This document shows positions 1 to 9,401 of a stretch of DNA of 64,000 nt, piece by piece. The notes under the pieces were generated by a model. That model was not told the DNA's origin and did not search any database. It was given only the letters and a program-made list of their open reading frames with translations. The position numbers and the translations under genes are program-made. Origin of the DNA: CAJQPP01 sp963793465 (GTDB lineage: Bacteria; Planctomycetota; Planctomycetia; Pirellulales; Pirellulaceae). How positions within the stretch are numbered: the first letter of the stretch is position 1; every line of letters starts with the position of its first letter. The stretch is from assembly GCA_963793465.1 (NCBI GenBank), contig CAWCAJ010000006.1, positions 1 to 64,000 on the forward strand, read 5' to 3'.

Positions 1-1957
1 AAGAACAGGCCATAGTCGTTGATCGCTTCAGCAAGGACTCCGTTCCCGATCGCAGAATTACCTTCATCAGAACCACGCCCCATTCGCAGCATTCGTGCGG
101 TTTCAACTGCCTGCTGAAACACAGCCTCCGCTTTCGCGGAGTCGCTTTGGTCTTTGGCCTTTGCGAGTCCGCGATAGGTCCTCACCAGTTCCTTGCCCTG
201 TTCGCCCCATAAGCCAGCTTCTGTTTGATTTTCCCACAACTCAGCTCGAAGTTCGGCAGATTTCGTGAAACACTGTTCAGCAAAATTGTGCTGGCCCAGT
301 TTTAAAGAGACTTCGCCCAACTCAAGCAAGGTTGCGGCATAAACCGATTTTCATCCGATCGAGCGGATTTGTCGGTCACCAGTCACTTGATTCTATCAGC
401 CGCCAGCATCAACATGCGTTGACGTTCGCTTTCCAGTCGGCTTTTCACCTGCAAATCGAGAACAGCAAACTCAACAAGGAAATCCCGCAGGCTCGACACC
501 GCATACCCAAAGTTGTCACTGGCTTTTTGCTGGGAACTCTTCAGATCTACCAACATCCGGCTCATTTTGTCCCGGGCTTGCTGAAGTTCCGCGAGTTTTT
601 CAGTCAGAGCGTCGTTGGCGTCGCTGGCTTTGCTTTGCTGTAATTCTGCGTCCCCGTTTCGCGCGATCGGCGTGGACTCCCGAGCCAGACGCTGACACAG
701 GTTGCCAGGACCATCAGAACACCAATGGTCGCGGCAAACGTCAGTCCAATCTGATTCCGCGCACAGAACTTCCTGAAACGGTACCGCGAACTTGGTGGGC
801 TCGCGGCCAGCTTTGCCTCATTGTTCAGGTAACGATCAATATCCTGGGCAAAACTGTTAGCCGTTTCGTATCGGCGTCGCCGCTCCTTTTCGAGGGCTTT
901 CATGACGATCCAGTCAAGCTCACCCCGAAACAAAACCCCGAGTTTCGACGGCTCTATACTTCGATGTTCAGCCGTTGATTTTTGCGACGCTATGGTCGTG
1001 AATCTGGTACTCGGTTTCGCAGGTGTCTACTCATCCTTGATAATGCGAAACAGTTCGTCCAACGCGGCCTCCCTTAGTCGCCCGCGATCAAACGGTGTTT
1101 CCCCGGTCAATAGCTCATAAAGCACGAGACACCCAACGAATAGATGTCGCTGCGTGTGTCAATGTCCAACTGGTTTCTGTTGCGCTCTGCTCGGGGCTCA
1201 TGTAAGTCCAACGTGCCGAGGATTTGACCCAGTTGCGTATAAACCGAGTGCTCGCTCAAAGATTGTCCCATGGCTTTCGCCACACCAAAGTCGATGACCT
1301 TGGGGACGGGTCGTCCATCGTATTGTGCGACCAGAATGTTCGAGGGTTTCAGATCGCGATGGATGATTCCTTTTTGATGAGCATGTTGCACGCCTTCGCA
1401 AACGAGACACAAATAATTCCAGCCGCTCGCCGAACAGTCAATTCGTTTTTCGTCGCAGTACTTCGTTAACGGCAGACCGTTGACCAGTTCCATGGCAAAA
1501 TAAGGGAGTCCCTGAGGGGTTGTTCCGGCGTCGAGTACCCGGGCGATGTTGGGATGCTCCATCATGGCCAACGTCTTGTCGTTCGGCTTCAAAACGCCCC
1601 AAAACCTGCCGGCTTATCCATTCCCGGTTTGATGATTTTGAGAGCGACGCGGACGCCGAATCGGTTCCGTCTGCTGGGCGACGTAGACGACTCCATCCCG
1701 CCTTCGCCAATCTTTTCTTTCAATTTGTAGGGGCCAACTTGGGCTCCAATTCGAATCTGATGCAACGACGTTTCGCCTGCCGAACCTGAGTCACGATCCA
1801 ACTCCAAAAAACTGTCATTGGTCCTGGACATTTCCAGCATCTTCTCAATCTCCTGACGCAGTTGCTGGTCGTCTCGGCAAGCTTCGTCCAGGTAGGCGCA
1901 TCGCTGAGCGTCGTCCTTGATCTCCCATGCGTTTGCGAAAATATCGAGGTCGTTCAT
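1..1957 (-). pseudogene. Decayed Ser/Thr protein kinase with TPR-like tail, cut by the window edge
   Basis: Clear remains of a planctomycete-type (Hanks) Ser/Thr kinase spread over several frames. Visible in order on the minus strand: a DUF-like N-terminus, glycine loop IGEGGM, VALKIIKPGMD with the ATP-binding Lys, MEHPNIARVLDAGTT, catalytic loop IIHRDLKPSN, DFGVAKA, DTRSDIYSLGV, then LDWIVMKALEKERRRRYETA and a transmembrane stretch. The frame breaks near 1712 and 1675 (a compensating pair inside the glycine loop), near 1600 and 1590, after the SDIYSLG motif, and at an in-frame TAG near 1030. A TPR-like helical tail is still open from about 350 to base 1. Intact homologues sense unknown signals and phosphorylate target proteins at the membrane. 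This copy cannot make a whole kinase. It lies just downstream of a broken ECF sigma gene, the usual partner in this phylum. Confidence 0.85.
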
Positions 1958-2064
1958 ATATGGTCCCTAGGTGTCACTGGAGTTCGCATTAATCCATGCG
2001 ATATCCAGTGACAGAACCCGACAAACAATTTGGAAAATTTCAAAATCGTCTGATCCGCCCCCAT

Positions 2065-2648
2065 TCAATGGGACGAGAATTCCGTGGTCTCAGCCATTGC
2101 CTTCTTGAGCCAGGCTTTGGCGTAGGCCCAGTACCGTTGGGCAGTCCGAACGTTGAAGTTCATTTGCTCGGCAATCTCTTCCAACGTGAATCCTGCAAAA
2201 TATTTCATCTCCACCAAACGGACGACCTGAGGATGGGTTTCGCTCAATTGGGTAAGGTGTTCGTGGAGTTCCAGTACTTCATCAACCCGATAGGGAGAGG
2301 GAAGGTTGTCAATGACGGCCTCCTTGCGTTGCAGGTCGCCACCGTGCCTTAGTCTTTTCTTCCGCCGTGCTGCTTCGACCAGTATTCGCCGCATCGCCTC
2401 GGCGGCTGCCGTAAAGAAGTGACCGCGATTGTCCCAACTCGGTTCTTTGTCGTCCCCCACGAGCGCAGGTACGCCTCGTGCACCAGGGCGGTGGCCTGCA
2501 GGGTCTGACCAGGCTTTTCGTTAGATAATCGCTGCCGCGCGAGTATACGCAGCTCGTCATAAACAAGCGGGAGCAGTTGGTCCGATGCCGAAGGATCGCC
2601 TTGCTGGATAGCATTGAGGATTTGAGTCACGTCAGTCATGGCAATCAT
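2065..2648 (-). pseudogene. ECF sigma factor (planctomycete kinase-linked type), frameshifted
   Basis: The N-terminal half (MTDVTQILNAIQQGDP, then LVYDELRILARQRL and ATALVHEAYLR) and the C-terminal half (GHFFTAAAEAMRRILVEAARR, then LEEIAEQMNFNVRTAQRYW) match the two halves of the ECF family annotated as TIGR02999, about 190 residues long. Region 4 keeps its helix-turn-helix. The halves are in different frames: the break lies near 2460 in a run of G/C, and one extra base would restore LR-[FL]-VGDDKEPSW. The gene would be the transcription initiation factor paired with the kinase about 100 bp downstream. Either a sequencing slip or a real lesion is possible. Because the kinase has many lesions, I favour true decay of the locus. 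Confidence 0.8.
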
Positions 2649-2935
2649 GATACCCGAACCGAATCCGCCATGCGATTAAGCAGCCAAGGGTTGCGGGACG
2701 CGGGTTTTCTTGACGACGATTACTGGCAATTGAACCAAGTCAGCCTTGTTGCACAGATTCACATCATCCCTTGTTTTGGCCACATGAGAGTTTACTGGAC
2801 CCTTTCGGAGTGGGTCGGCACGGGTCGCGTCCCGCACCCCCATCGTCGGTTCAGGCATGGTTCCACGGCATCTGGCGGCACATTTGGATGCACGCCCTTT
2901 AGCAGCCCACCGGGGTTTCAGCAGAACAACCCCGC

Positions 2936-3205
2936 GTAATTGTCCCGATCCGCGTCAAGCTCTCCTGAGGCAGCCTAGGGACCCTGCAACGCCGTCTCGC
3001 CAACCGGTCGAATCCACTCTTGAACATGTGGTACGTCGGGTGGACACTCCGATCAGGCAGGTGGAACTGCACTGCAACACGGCTGCTCAAGCTGCCGTCC
3101 CTGGCTGCGGACATCGCAGACTGGTTGCTCGCTGGCCTGGTGCGTGAAGGTTTGAGCTTGCGGCAAATGCGCCGTGGGATTCCGCTGTCGTGAGAGGAGC
3201 AGCGT
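2936..3205 (+). pseudogene. Possible relic of a recombinase C-terminus
   Basis: In one plus-strand frame the peptide reads VIVPIRVKLS, stop, then after further sequence RLLKLPSLAADIADWLLAG, LSLRQMRRGIPLS, stop (TGA where W is expected), EEQRELWA. This resembles the C-terminal tail of large serine recombinases, which commonly read like LAPDIVEAILDGRQP, then IPLDWAEQRRLLGF. Two in-frame stops show that it is not functional. The assignment is tentative, but it fits the neighbouring tyrosine integrase remnant and tRNA. The rest of 2649-3220 shows nothing recognisable. Confidence 0.3.
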
Positions 3206-3222
3206 GAGTTGTGGGCATGAAA

Positions 3223-3249
3223 AAACCCCGACCGTTGAGATCGGGGTTT
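3223..3249 (-). terminator. Hairpin terminator after the P-domain gene remnant
   Basis: Perfect inverted repeat AAACCCCGA ... TCGGGGTTT followed on the minus strand by a T-run. It lies about 25 bp beyond the minus-strand stop at 3274. A-tracts on one side and T's on the other could let it work in both directions. Confidence 0.7.
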
Positions 3250-3273
3250 GGTGGTTGGTGAGACATGGCCCGC

Positions 3274-3825
3274 TTAGTAGTCAACGGTGATCGACCAGCC
3301 GAATAATGTGCCCTCTTTCCTTTTTCGCGTGTCATAAACTTCCAATGTCCAATCCCCCAGGGAACTGGTGAAGTCACCGGTCACGTCGTTCTGCCCAGTG
3401 AAGTTGAACAGCTGAACGGGCTGATCTGTCGAGTTGGGATCTGGAATTAGCCATACCTCAAGATCCGACGGCCGGGGATGACTGATGTCCAACGTCACAG
3501 TCAGCCCGATGAATGGCAAATCCGGAACGTCTGCGATTGTCGAACTTTCACCTAACGGATCATTATCTGGAATATCCAACCCACCCTGAGGGATATCGGT
3601 TGCATCATAGGTTTCCGAGCCGCCAGGAGGGCCATCGTCGTATTCGTTTGTAACCAACACGTCCTCCGCGTCGAGCCCGTCGTAAGCCGGATCGGAACTG
3701 GTAGCCAGGGCGGTGTAGATCGTGTAGGCCACGTCGCCGTCCTCGATCGCGTCGTCCACGCCAGTGATGGATACGGTTTGCGTTGTATCCCAGTTGGCTG
3801 GCGTGAAGGTCAGGCTGGCTTTGTC
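3274..3825 (-). pseudogene. 5'-truncated secreted repeat protein with C-terminal P/Homo B domain
   Basis: The readable part begins with a Calx-beta-like repeat end typical of very large planctomycete surface proteins (SLTFTPANWDTTQTVSITG, VDDAIEDGDVAYTI, DVLVTNEYDDG). It ends with a proprotein-convertase P domain: TVTLDISHPRPSDLEVWLI, VQLFNFTGQ, then GDWTLEVYDTRKRKEGTLFGWSITVDY. P domains usually sit at the C-terminus of secreted proteins and bind calcium or help folding. The gene lacks its start. At about 3823-3826 it runs straight into an opposite-strand integrase fragment, so the 5' part was lost by a recombination or insertion event. A terminator follows the stop. Confidence 0.7.
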
Positions 3826-4058
3826 ATCCCAAGGATGTCCAAGCGGTGATGCGGCACCAGTCAATCACGCTATCGATGGACACCTACGGCCACTTGTTCC
3901 CTGGGCAGGTAGCAAATGCGGTTAAGAACTTTGCCAATTTGCTCCCAAATCAAGGCGATCAGTCTGGCAACCAATCACCGCCAGAGACAGCATGCGCAGG
4001 CGCCAGGATGCGAAACGATGCCAGAGCGTGCGACGCGGTGCGCAGAGAGAAGCCTTGA
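3825..4058 (+). pseudogene. C-terminal remnant of a tyrosine recombinase (integrase)
   Basis: The frame begins HPKDVQAVMRHQSITLSMDTYGHLFPGQ. This covers the HxLRH-distal part of tyrosine recombinases: the LxHxS-like box (MRHQSI) and the catalytic Tyr (DTYGHL). It then runs into an unrelated Ala/Arg-rich tail. Only the last third of the catalytic domain is left; the Arg and Lys boxes are missing. It is fused at its left edge to the P-domain gene remnant and lies about 85 bp from the 3' end of tRNA-Lys, the usual integration target for such enzymes. It is most likely the scar of a lost integrative element. Confidence 0.65.
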
Positions 4059-4142
4059 CGAAGACTCGGACGATGCACCCAAGTCATTGGCAGTTGCCAG
4101 TTTATGCGACGTGTTGCCAGAAGAGGCGACAGCATGCCAGAG

Positions 4143-4215
<73 letters not shown>

Positions 4216-4734
4216 CTGAAAGGGCAGCGCAATTGCAAACCAATTGCAAACCAACGGCGAATCAACTGCAAACCCATGGCGAACGCAATATCCTAACAAA
4301 AGGCGTTGGGGGAACAAGTCACAACCGGGAACAAGGCACAACGCAGGCAATTCCGCAACCACTGGGAACCGCAGGCGACTTCCCAACCCCCCGCACGGGC
4401 CGTGACGGTACACCCAGCATCATCACGACGGCCCGCCCAACGCTGGGCCACTCGGCGATCCCAATGGGAATCGCTCAGCGACTCGGGATGCGGCCCCGCA
4501 TCCCCCGGGGGCGTCCCGCCTGGCCGATGGCTGGCTGCTGGACGTGCAGACGGCCCGGCGGAATCGGCGAGGGACCGCGGCGACGGACAGGATTACGCAA
4601 CGAACCCCCGCAAAAGCAAGGCCCAAAATGACCTTTTCCCACGCGGCAATTTCCTTCAATCTGCCACCTGTTTCGGTCCGAAAATGGATGCGAACGACTC
4701 CACCCCTATCTCCAATTCTGAACCGGACGATCGA
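4216..4734. other. Intergenic region, no gene recognised
   Basis: About 520 bp between the tRNA and the next gene. Frames are open on the plus strand but the encoded peptides are Pro/Arg/Thr-rich with no recognisable domain. Near 4226-4280 the words CAATTGCAAACC and similar recur four times. No terminator or RNA gene was seen. Confidence 0.5.
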
Positions 4735-5370
4735 ATGAAGCAGATGAAAACGTTGTTAGCGGCCGCCACCATCAGCCTGGTCACCCTGGTCAACACCCCA
4801 GGTTTGAAAGCACAAACTGCGCAAAATGTCGGCGCAAGCAAAGTGGAGGCTCAGAAGACCATCGGTTTTCGCCTGGCCAATTGGCAAACCAAGCACATCC
4901 ACAACGCAGCCGAAGCAGAAAAACTGATTGCCTCGCTGGAAAAAATCGGCTGCGAAGTTTCCCGGCACGATCACAATGGCCATTGGGATGTCCGCTACCG
5001 CTGCCCCAACTGGAAGACCATCACCGTGGAAAACGAGACCTTCCAAAAACAGTGGTCCGGCTGGTTGGCGGGTCAGGGACTGGAAACGGTGGTCGTCAAT
5101 CCACCCGATTCACCCGGTCTGGAACTGGTCAAGTTTCGTAAACCCGAGTGGCAGAACCTGCATCTGCACGATACCAATAAAGCCGCGCAGATGATTGCCA
5201 TGTTGAAGATGATCGGATGTGAAGCGGACCAGCATGAACACAACGGACATATTGACGTCCGCTTCCGCTGCACGGAATGGAGTTCGATCGCCTTGCATCA
5301 TCACGATGCGGCCCACCAATGGCAGGGCTGGTTGAACGAGTTGGGATTCGAGACCCAGCACACTCATTAG
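4735..5370 (+). CDS. Secreted protein with two copies of a His-rich domain
   Basis: 211 residues. A signal peptide (MKQMKTLLAAATISLVTLV, ending at about LKAQ, residue 27) is followed by two copies of an about 75-residue domain (residues about 43-118 and 131-207). Each copy has an aromatic start ([LK]W/EWQ..HLH), a helix ending IGCE, the core H[DE]HNGH.DVR.RC, and a Trp-rich end (W.GWL...G.ET). Two Cys per copy (73/90 and 162/179) could form a disulfide, and the clustered His could bind a metal. I do not recognise a named family and assign no function. The open frame extends upstream to 4306, but the start at 4735 gives the signal peptide and is preferred. It stands alone between a tRNA and a repeat array. 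Confidence 0.75.
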   Translation: MKQMKTLLAAATISLVTLVNTPGLKAQTAQNVGASKVEAQKTIGFRLANWQTKHIHNAAEAEKLIASLEKIGCEVSRHDHNGHWDVRYRCPNWKTITVENETFQKQWSGWLAGQGLETVVVNPPDSPGLELVKFRKPEWQNLHLHDTNKAAQMIAMLKMIGCEADQHEHNGHIDVRFRCTEWSSIALHHHDAAHQWQGWLNELGFETQHTH

Positions 5371-5397
5371 TGGTCCAGCAGACCTGAATGGAAGGGA

Positions 5398-6190
<793 letters not shown>

Positions 6191-6341
6191 TGACCGGTTT
6201 GCGGGGGCGAAGGCCCGCGTTACCTGCTCGGAACACCGGGTTCGGGAATTTTTGGGAATATCTTGCCGAACCCCGCGTAGTATGGGAGTGACGAGTTTTG
6301 AGTTGGTGTTGACGATGCCGATTTTGCCAGTGAAGGATGCG

Positions 6342-6860
6342 ATGAACGAGATCCGGTCCTTACCCAACCAGGAACTCAGGATGCTGGGAAATCAGGGTTT
6401 TGCCTTGGCCCTGCGGATGTTGCGACATCGGGAAGACGCTGCCGACGCGGTGCAGGATGCCATGCATCAGATGATCAGAAAACAGGCGGCTTTCGATATC
6501 CGGCGAGGTTCACTGAAAGCCTGGTTCCTGAAAATCGTCAGGAATCGCTGCCTGGACATGCTACGCAAGAAACGGCCCGCAACGGGGTGCGAGTGGTTTG
6601 ATCCGGTGGACGCCGATCAGATGTCTCCTCAGCAACCCAGTCAACAGGCGGAGTTGCAGGCCGCGGTTCAGCAGGCCCTGGCGACACTGGCGACGGACTC
6701 CCGCGAAATCATTCTGCTGCGGGACTTCGATGCCTTGAGCTACGCCGAGATTGGTCAGGTGCTGGGGATTGCCCAGGGAACGGTCATGTCGCGTCTGCAC
6801 CGCGCTCGTCAACAATTGCGTGAAATAGTCCTGTCTGCGAACGATCCCGAGTTACCATGA
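6342..6860 (+). CDS. ECF-type RNA polymerase sigma factor
   Basis: About 172 residues from this start. Region 2 is visible as DAADAVQDAMHQMIRKQ and GSLKAWFLKIVRNRCLDMLR; region 4 as LATDSREIILLRDFDALSY, AEIGQVLGIAQGTVMSRLH and RARQQL, the helix-turn-helix that contacts the -35 element. The frame is open from 6183. ATGs at 6282, 6315 and 6342 are all possible; 6342 has an AGGA just upstream and leaves a normal family length. The stop overlaps the ATG of the next gene (ATGA), an anti-sigma factor, so the two are translationally coupled. The cytoplasmic sigma factor is probably held inactive by that membrane partner. The signal cannot be inferred. Confidence 0.9.
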   Translation: MNEIRSLPNQELRMLGNQGFALALRMLRHREDAADAVQDAMHQMIRKQAAFDIRRGSLKAWFLKIVRNRCLDMLRKKRPATGCEWFDPVDADQMSPQQPSQQAELQAAVQQALATLATDSREIILLRDFDALSYAEIGQVLGIAQGTVMSRLHRARQQLREIVLSANDPELP

Positions 6861-7297
6861 CCTACTGCCATAAAATCAACGACCTGCTTTCCGGTTACCT
6901 CGACAACGAGTTGACTCAAGGTGACCAGCAGCGAGTGGAGGTGCACTTGCGTGAATGCGACAAGTGCCGCCAAATACTGGATGACATGACCCGGCTGCAG
7001 GGCGTTATATCGCAAACCCAATCGCGACCGTCATTGCCGGAAGAGCGCTGGGACCAGATCATGAACGACCTGCCCTCGCGTGCCAGTCAAGGTCTGGGCT
7101 GGATCCTGTTGATCGCGGGCGCGGTCACCTTGCTGGGTCTGGCGATTTGGGAATTCGCTATCGATGATCAGGTGACGTTGCCGGTCAAGCTGGCGGTGGC
7201 TGGTGTGTGGTTCGGATTGCTGTTTCTGTTTATGTCAGTGTTGCGACAGCGTTTGCTGTCCTGGAAAACGGACAAGTATAAGGACGTGAAGTACTAA
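6857..7297 (+). CDS. Membrane anti-sigma factor with zinc-finger (zf-HC2) domain
   Basis: 146 residues. The N-terminus has the zinc-binding anti-sigma pattern: Cys4, His30, Cys34, Cys37 (VHLRECDKC), with the family phrase LLSGYLDNEL. Two hydrophobic segments at about residues 80-100 and 110-130 (LGWILLIAGAVTLLGLAIW and AVAGVWFGLLFLFM) place it in the inner membrane with the zinc domain in the cytoplasm. It overlaps the sigma gene by 4 bp and its own stop overlaps the start of the YbjQ gene (TAATG), so all three form one operon. It should bind and silence the upstream ECF sigma factor. Confidence 0.9.
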   Translation: MTYCHKINDLLSGYLDNELTQGDQQRVEVHLRECDKCRQILDDMTRLQGVISQTQSRPSLPEERWDQIMNDLPSRASQGLGWILLIAGAVTLLGLAIWEFAIDDQVTLPVKLAVAGVWFGLLFLFMSVLRQRLLSWKTDKYKDVKY

Positions 7298-7614
7298 TGA
7301 TTGTGGTGACAACTGAGACCATCGCCGGTCGGGAAATTTCGGAGACTCTGGGTTTGGTGCGTGGCAACACGATACGAGCCCGACACGTCGGCCGTGATAT
7401 TATGGCCGGGTTGAAGACCCTGGTTGGTGGCGAGATCCATGAATATGCCAAGTTGATGGGAGAGGCCCGGGAACAGGCGCTCGATCGCATGGTCGACGAA
7501 GCCCGCGGATTGCGAGCCGACGCGATCGTCAACGTGCGGTTTTCCACCTCGGTGATCCTGGGCGGGGCGGCCGAAATGCTGGCCTACGGTACAGCCGTCA
7601 GGCTGGCCAGGTAA
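7297..7614 (+). CDS. YbjQ/UPF0145 (DUF74) family protein
   Basis: 105 residues, the usual length. The family pattern is clear: TTETIAGREISETLGLVRGN at the start, then GRDIMAGLKTLVGGEIHEYAKLM, ARGLRADAIVNVRFSTS and AEMLAYGTAVRL at the end. The family forms small pentameric beta-rich proteins once described as heavy-metal-binding; the true function is not known. It is translationally coupled to the anti-sigma gene by a 1-base overlap, which suggests that it belongs to the stress regulon of that sigma factor. Confidence 0.9.
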   Translation: MIVVTTETIAGREISETLGLVRGNTIRARHVGRDIMAGLKTLVGGEIHEYAKLMGEAREQALDRMVDEARGLRADAIVNVRFSTSVILGGAAEMLAYGTAVRLAR

Positions 7615-7775
7615 AATTCAGGATGCCCGCCAGGGTGTATCACCCGATCACCGCCGGTCACTCGTCCTGCCGCACAGATGGTCGCGATGACGTTCCACCA
7701 CAGAACGCACCCACGGCTGTGCGATTCAGGTACCAGTCGCCGGGCGGCGAACAGCCCACGCTGGAGTTCCACCTC

Positions 7776-8678
7776 GTGAAACCAGAACCGCCCCAGCACA
7801 AATCGGCCAACGAATCGCGCCCCTACTATCTGGGCTGCCCGGTATGGTCCTGCGCCGATTGGAGAGGCCGGCTGTTTCCCGACCGGGCCCCGCAGAAAAC
7901 CTGGTTACGCTACTACTCGCAGGTATTTCCCACGGTGGAGGGAAACACGACTTTCTATGCCATCCCGAGCATGGAAGCCGTGCACCGCTGGACGGAGCAA
8001 GTGGCGGCGGGTTTTCGGTTCGCTCTGAAATACCCGCGGGTAATCACGCATGAGAAAGCGTTGAGGAATACGGCGACGGAAACCCGTGCTTTCCTGGAGG
8101 TGCTGTCCTGCCTGCGGCAACAGGATTGTCTGGGACCCACATTTCTGCAGTTCCATGAAAGTTTTTCGCCGGCCCGTTGGGCCGACCTGGCGAGTTACCT
8201 GCGGGATCTGCCCGACGACTATCCGTTTGCCGTGGAGCTGCGAGATCACGCCTGGTTCAAGCCACCGCACGAAGATCGGTTGAATGGGTTATTGGGTGAT
8301 CTGCAGATGGATCGTGTCGTGTTTGATTCGCGCCCCTTGTATTCGGCACCCCCCAGCGATGCCTGGGAAACAAAATCGCAGGGTCGCAAACCGAGGTCGC
8401 CGGTGAGGCCCTACGCGATCGGCCCGCATCCCATGCTGAGGTTGGTGGGACGCAATGATATCCAATCCGTGTTGCCCTGGATTCGGGAGTGGGCACCCCA
8501 GGTCGGAGATTGGATCCGGCAGGGAAAACAGCCGTATGTTTTTACGCATACGCCCCACGACAGGTTTGCTCCTGAATTGGCCGCGTTGTTTCATGCGGAA
8601 TTGGCCCCGCATGTTGCGGCGCTGACCCCGCAGTGGGCGTTTCCCGAGCAAGCCCCCCGGCAACGGAGCCTGTTCTGA
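7776..8678 (+). CDS. DUF72 (YecE-like) family protein
   Basis: DUF72 TIM-barrel protein: YYLGCPVWSCADWRGRLFP near the start, the segment with VFPTVEGNTTFYAIPS, FRFALKYPRVITHEKAL, LGPTFLQFHESFSP, the ELRDHAWF motif, and LRLVGRND near the end. The biochemical role of the family is unknown. The frame is open back to an ATG at 7623, but the extra 51 residues look like non-coding sequence. The GTG at 7776, with GGAG upstream, gives a 300-residue protein of normal family length and is preferred. It follows the sigma/anti-sigma/YbjQ group on the same strand and may be in the same transcript. Confidence 0.85.
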   Translation: MKPEPPQHKSANESRPYYLGCPVWSCADWRGRLFPDRAPQKTWLRYYSQVFPTVEGNTTFYAIPSMEAVHRWTEQVAAGFRFALKYPRVITHEKALRNTATETRAFLEVLSCLRQQDCLGPTFLQFHESFSPARWADLASYLRDLPDDYPFAVELRDHAWFKPPHEDRLNGLLGDLQMDRVVFDSRPLYSAPPSDAWETKSQGRKPRSPVRPYAIGPHPMLRLVGRNDIQSVLPWIREWAPQVGDWIRQGKQPYVFTHTPHDRFAPELAALFHAELAPHVAALTPQWAFPEQAPRQRSLF

Positions 8679-8708
8679 CCGTCAGCGTTCCGTGCGGTGT
8701 GAGCTCAA

Positions 8709-9401
8709 TCAAAACGGAACACGGAGAGCATCACACAGAAACCGCATGTAGCCCCGGCTGCTGGAAAACGTGGACGCCACCTGGTCCAGGAAGTCGGAGT
8801 CGCAAATGATCTTGGGGTCGAACGACTGGATGCCGATATGGTCCTTGCGTTTCAGGTCCTCGATGCAGGGATGATCGGCTTCGAAACCGCGGGGTGGGCG
8901 AATCAGGCTGTCACCCGCCAGCTCGAAATGCGAGCGAAACGTCTTCTGGTCGCGAACACGCTTCCAGACCGCCCGATCTTCGTCGATGGCCGCACGAATA
9001 CGGTTCAAGGCGGTGTTGTCAGGGTGCCAGATTCCGGCTCCCAAAAAACACTCCTGGGGGTCCAGGTGCAGATAGAAGCCCGGGCAATGCACATCCTTGC
9101 CCTGTTCATGACGAAAGTGGATCCCCAGGTTCGTTTTGTAAGGTGTCTTGTCCTTGGCGAAGCGGGTGTCACGGTAGACCCGCATCACGGACCCCCCCAC
9201 ACGTTTGGGGATGGCCAGAAAGTAGGGGGAAATCTTTTTCAGCCGGGGCTGAAAAGCCTCCACGAACGCCAACGCCGGGAACAGCACCTGCGTTTCGTAG
9301 CGAGACTTGTTCTCTGCAAACCACTCACGGTTGTTGTTGCGTTTCAGCTGGTTGAGAAATTTTAATAGCGGGGGCGAAAAGCCGGAGAAAGATTCAGTCA
9401 T
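8709..9401 (-). CDS. DUF2461 domain protein (TIGR02453 family)
   Basis: 230 residues, the normal family length. Recognised by FLNQLKRNNNREWFAENKSRY at the N-terminus, VMRVYRDTRFAKDKTPYKTN and GFYLHLDPQECFLGAGIW in the middle, and KDHIGIQSFDPKIICDSDFL near the end. The function of the family is not known. Its start codon overlaps the end of pepF by 8 bp, so the two genes are co-transcribed and probably coupled. Confidence 0.9.
   Translation of the reverse strand: MTESFSGFSPPLLKFLNQLKRNNNREWFAENKSRYETQVLFPALAFVEAFQPRLKKISPYFLAIPKRVGGSVMRVYRDTRFAKDKTPYKTNLGIHFRHEQGKDVHCPGFYLHLDPQECFLGAGIWHPDNTALNRIRAAIDEDRAVWKRVRDQKTFRSHFELAGDSLIRPPRGFEADHPCIEDLKRKDHIGIQSFDPKIICDSDFLDQVASTFSSSRGYMRFLCDALRVPF

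Noticed and set aside
4306..4734. Upstream extension of the His-rich repeat protein
   Set aside because: The extra 143 residues are Arg/Pro-rich and hide the signal peptide at 4735.
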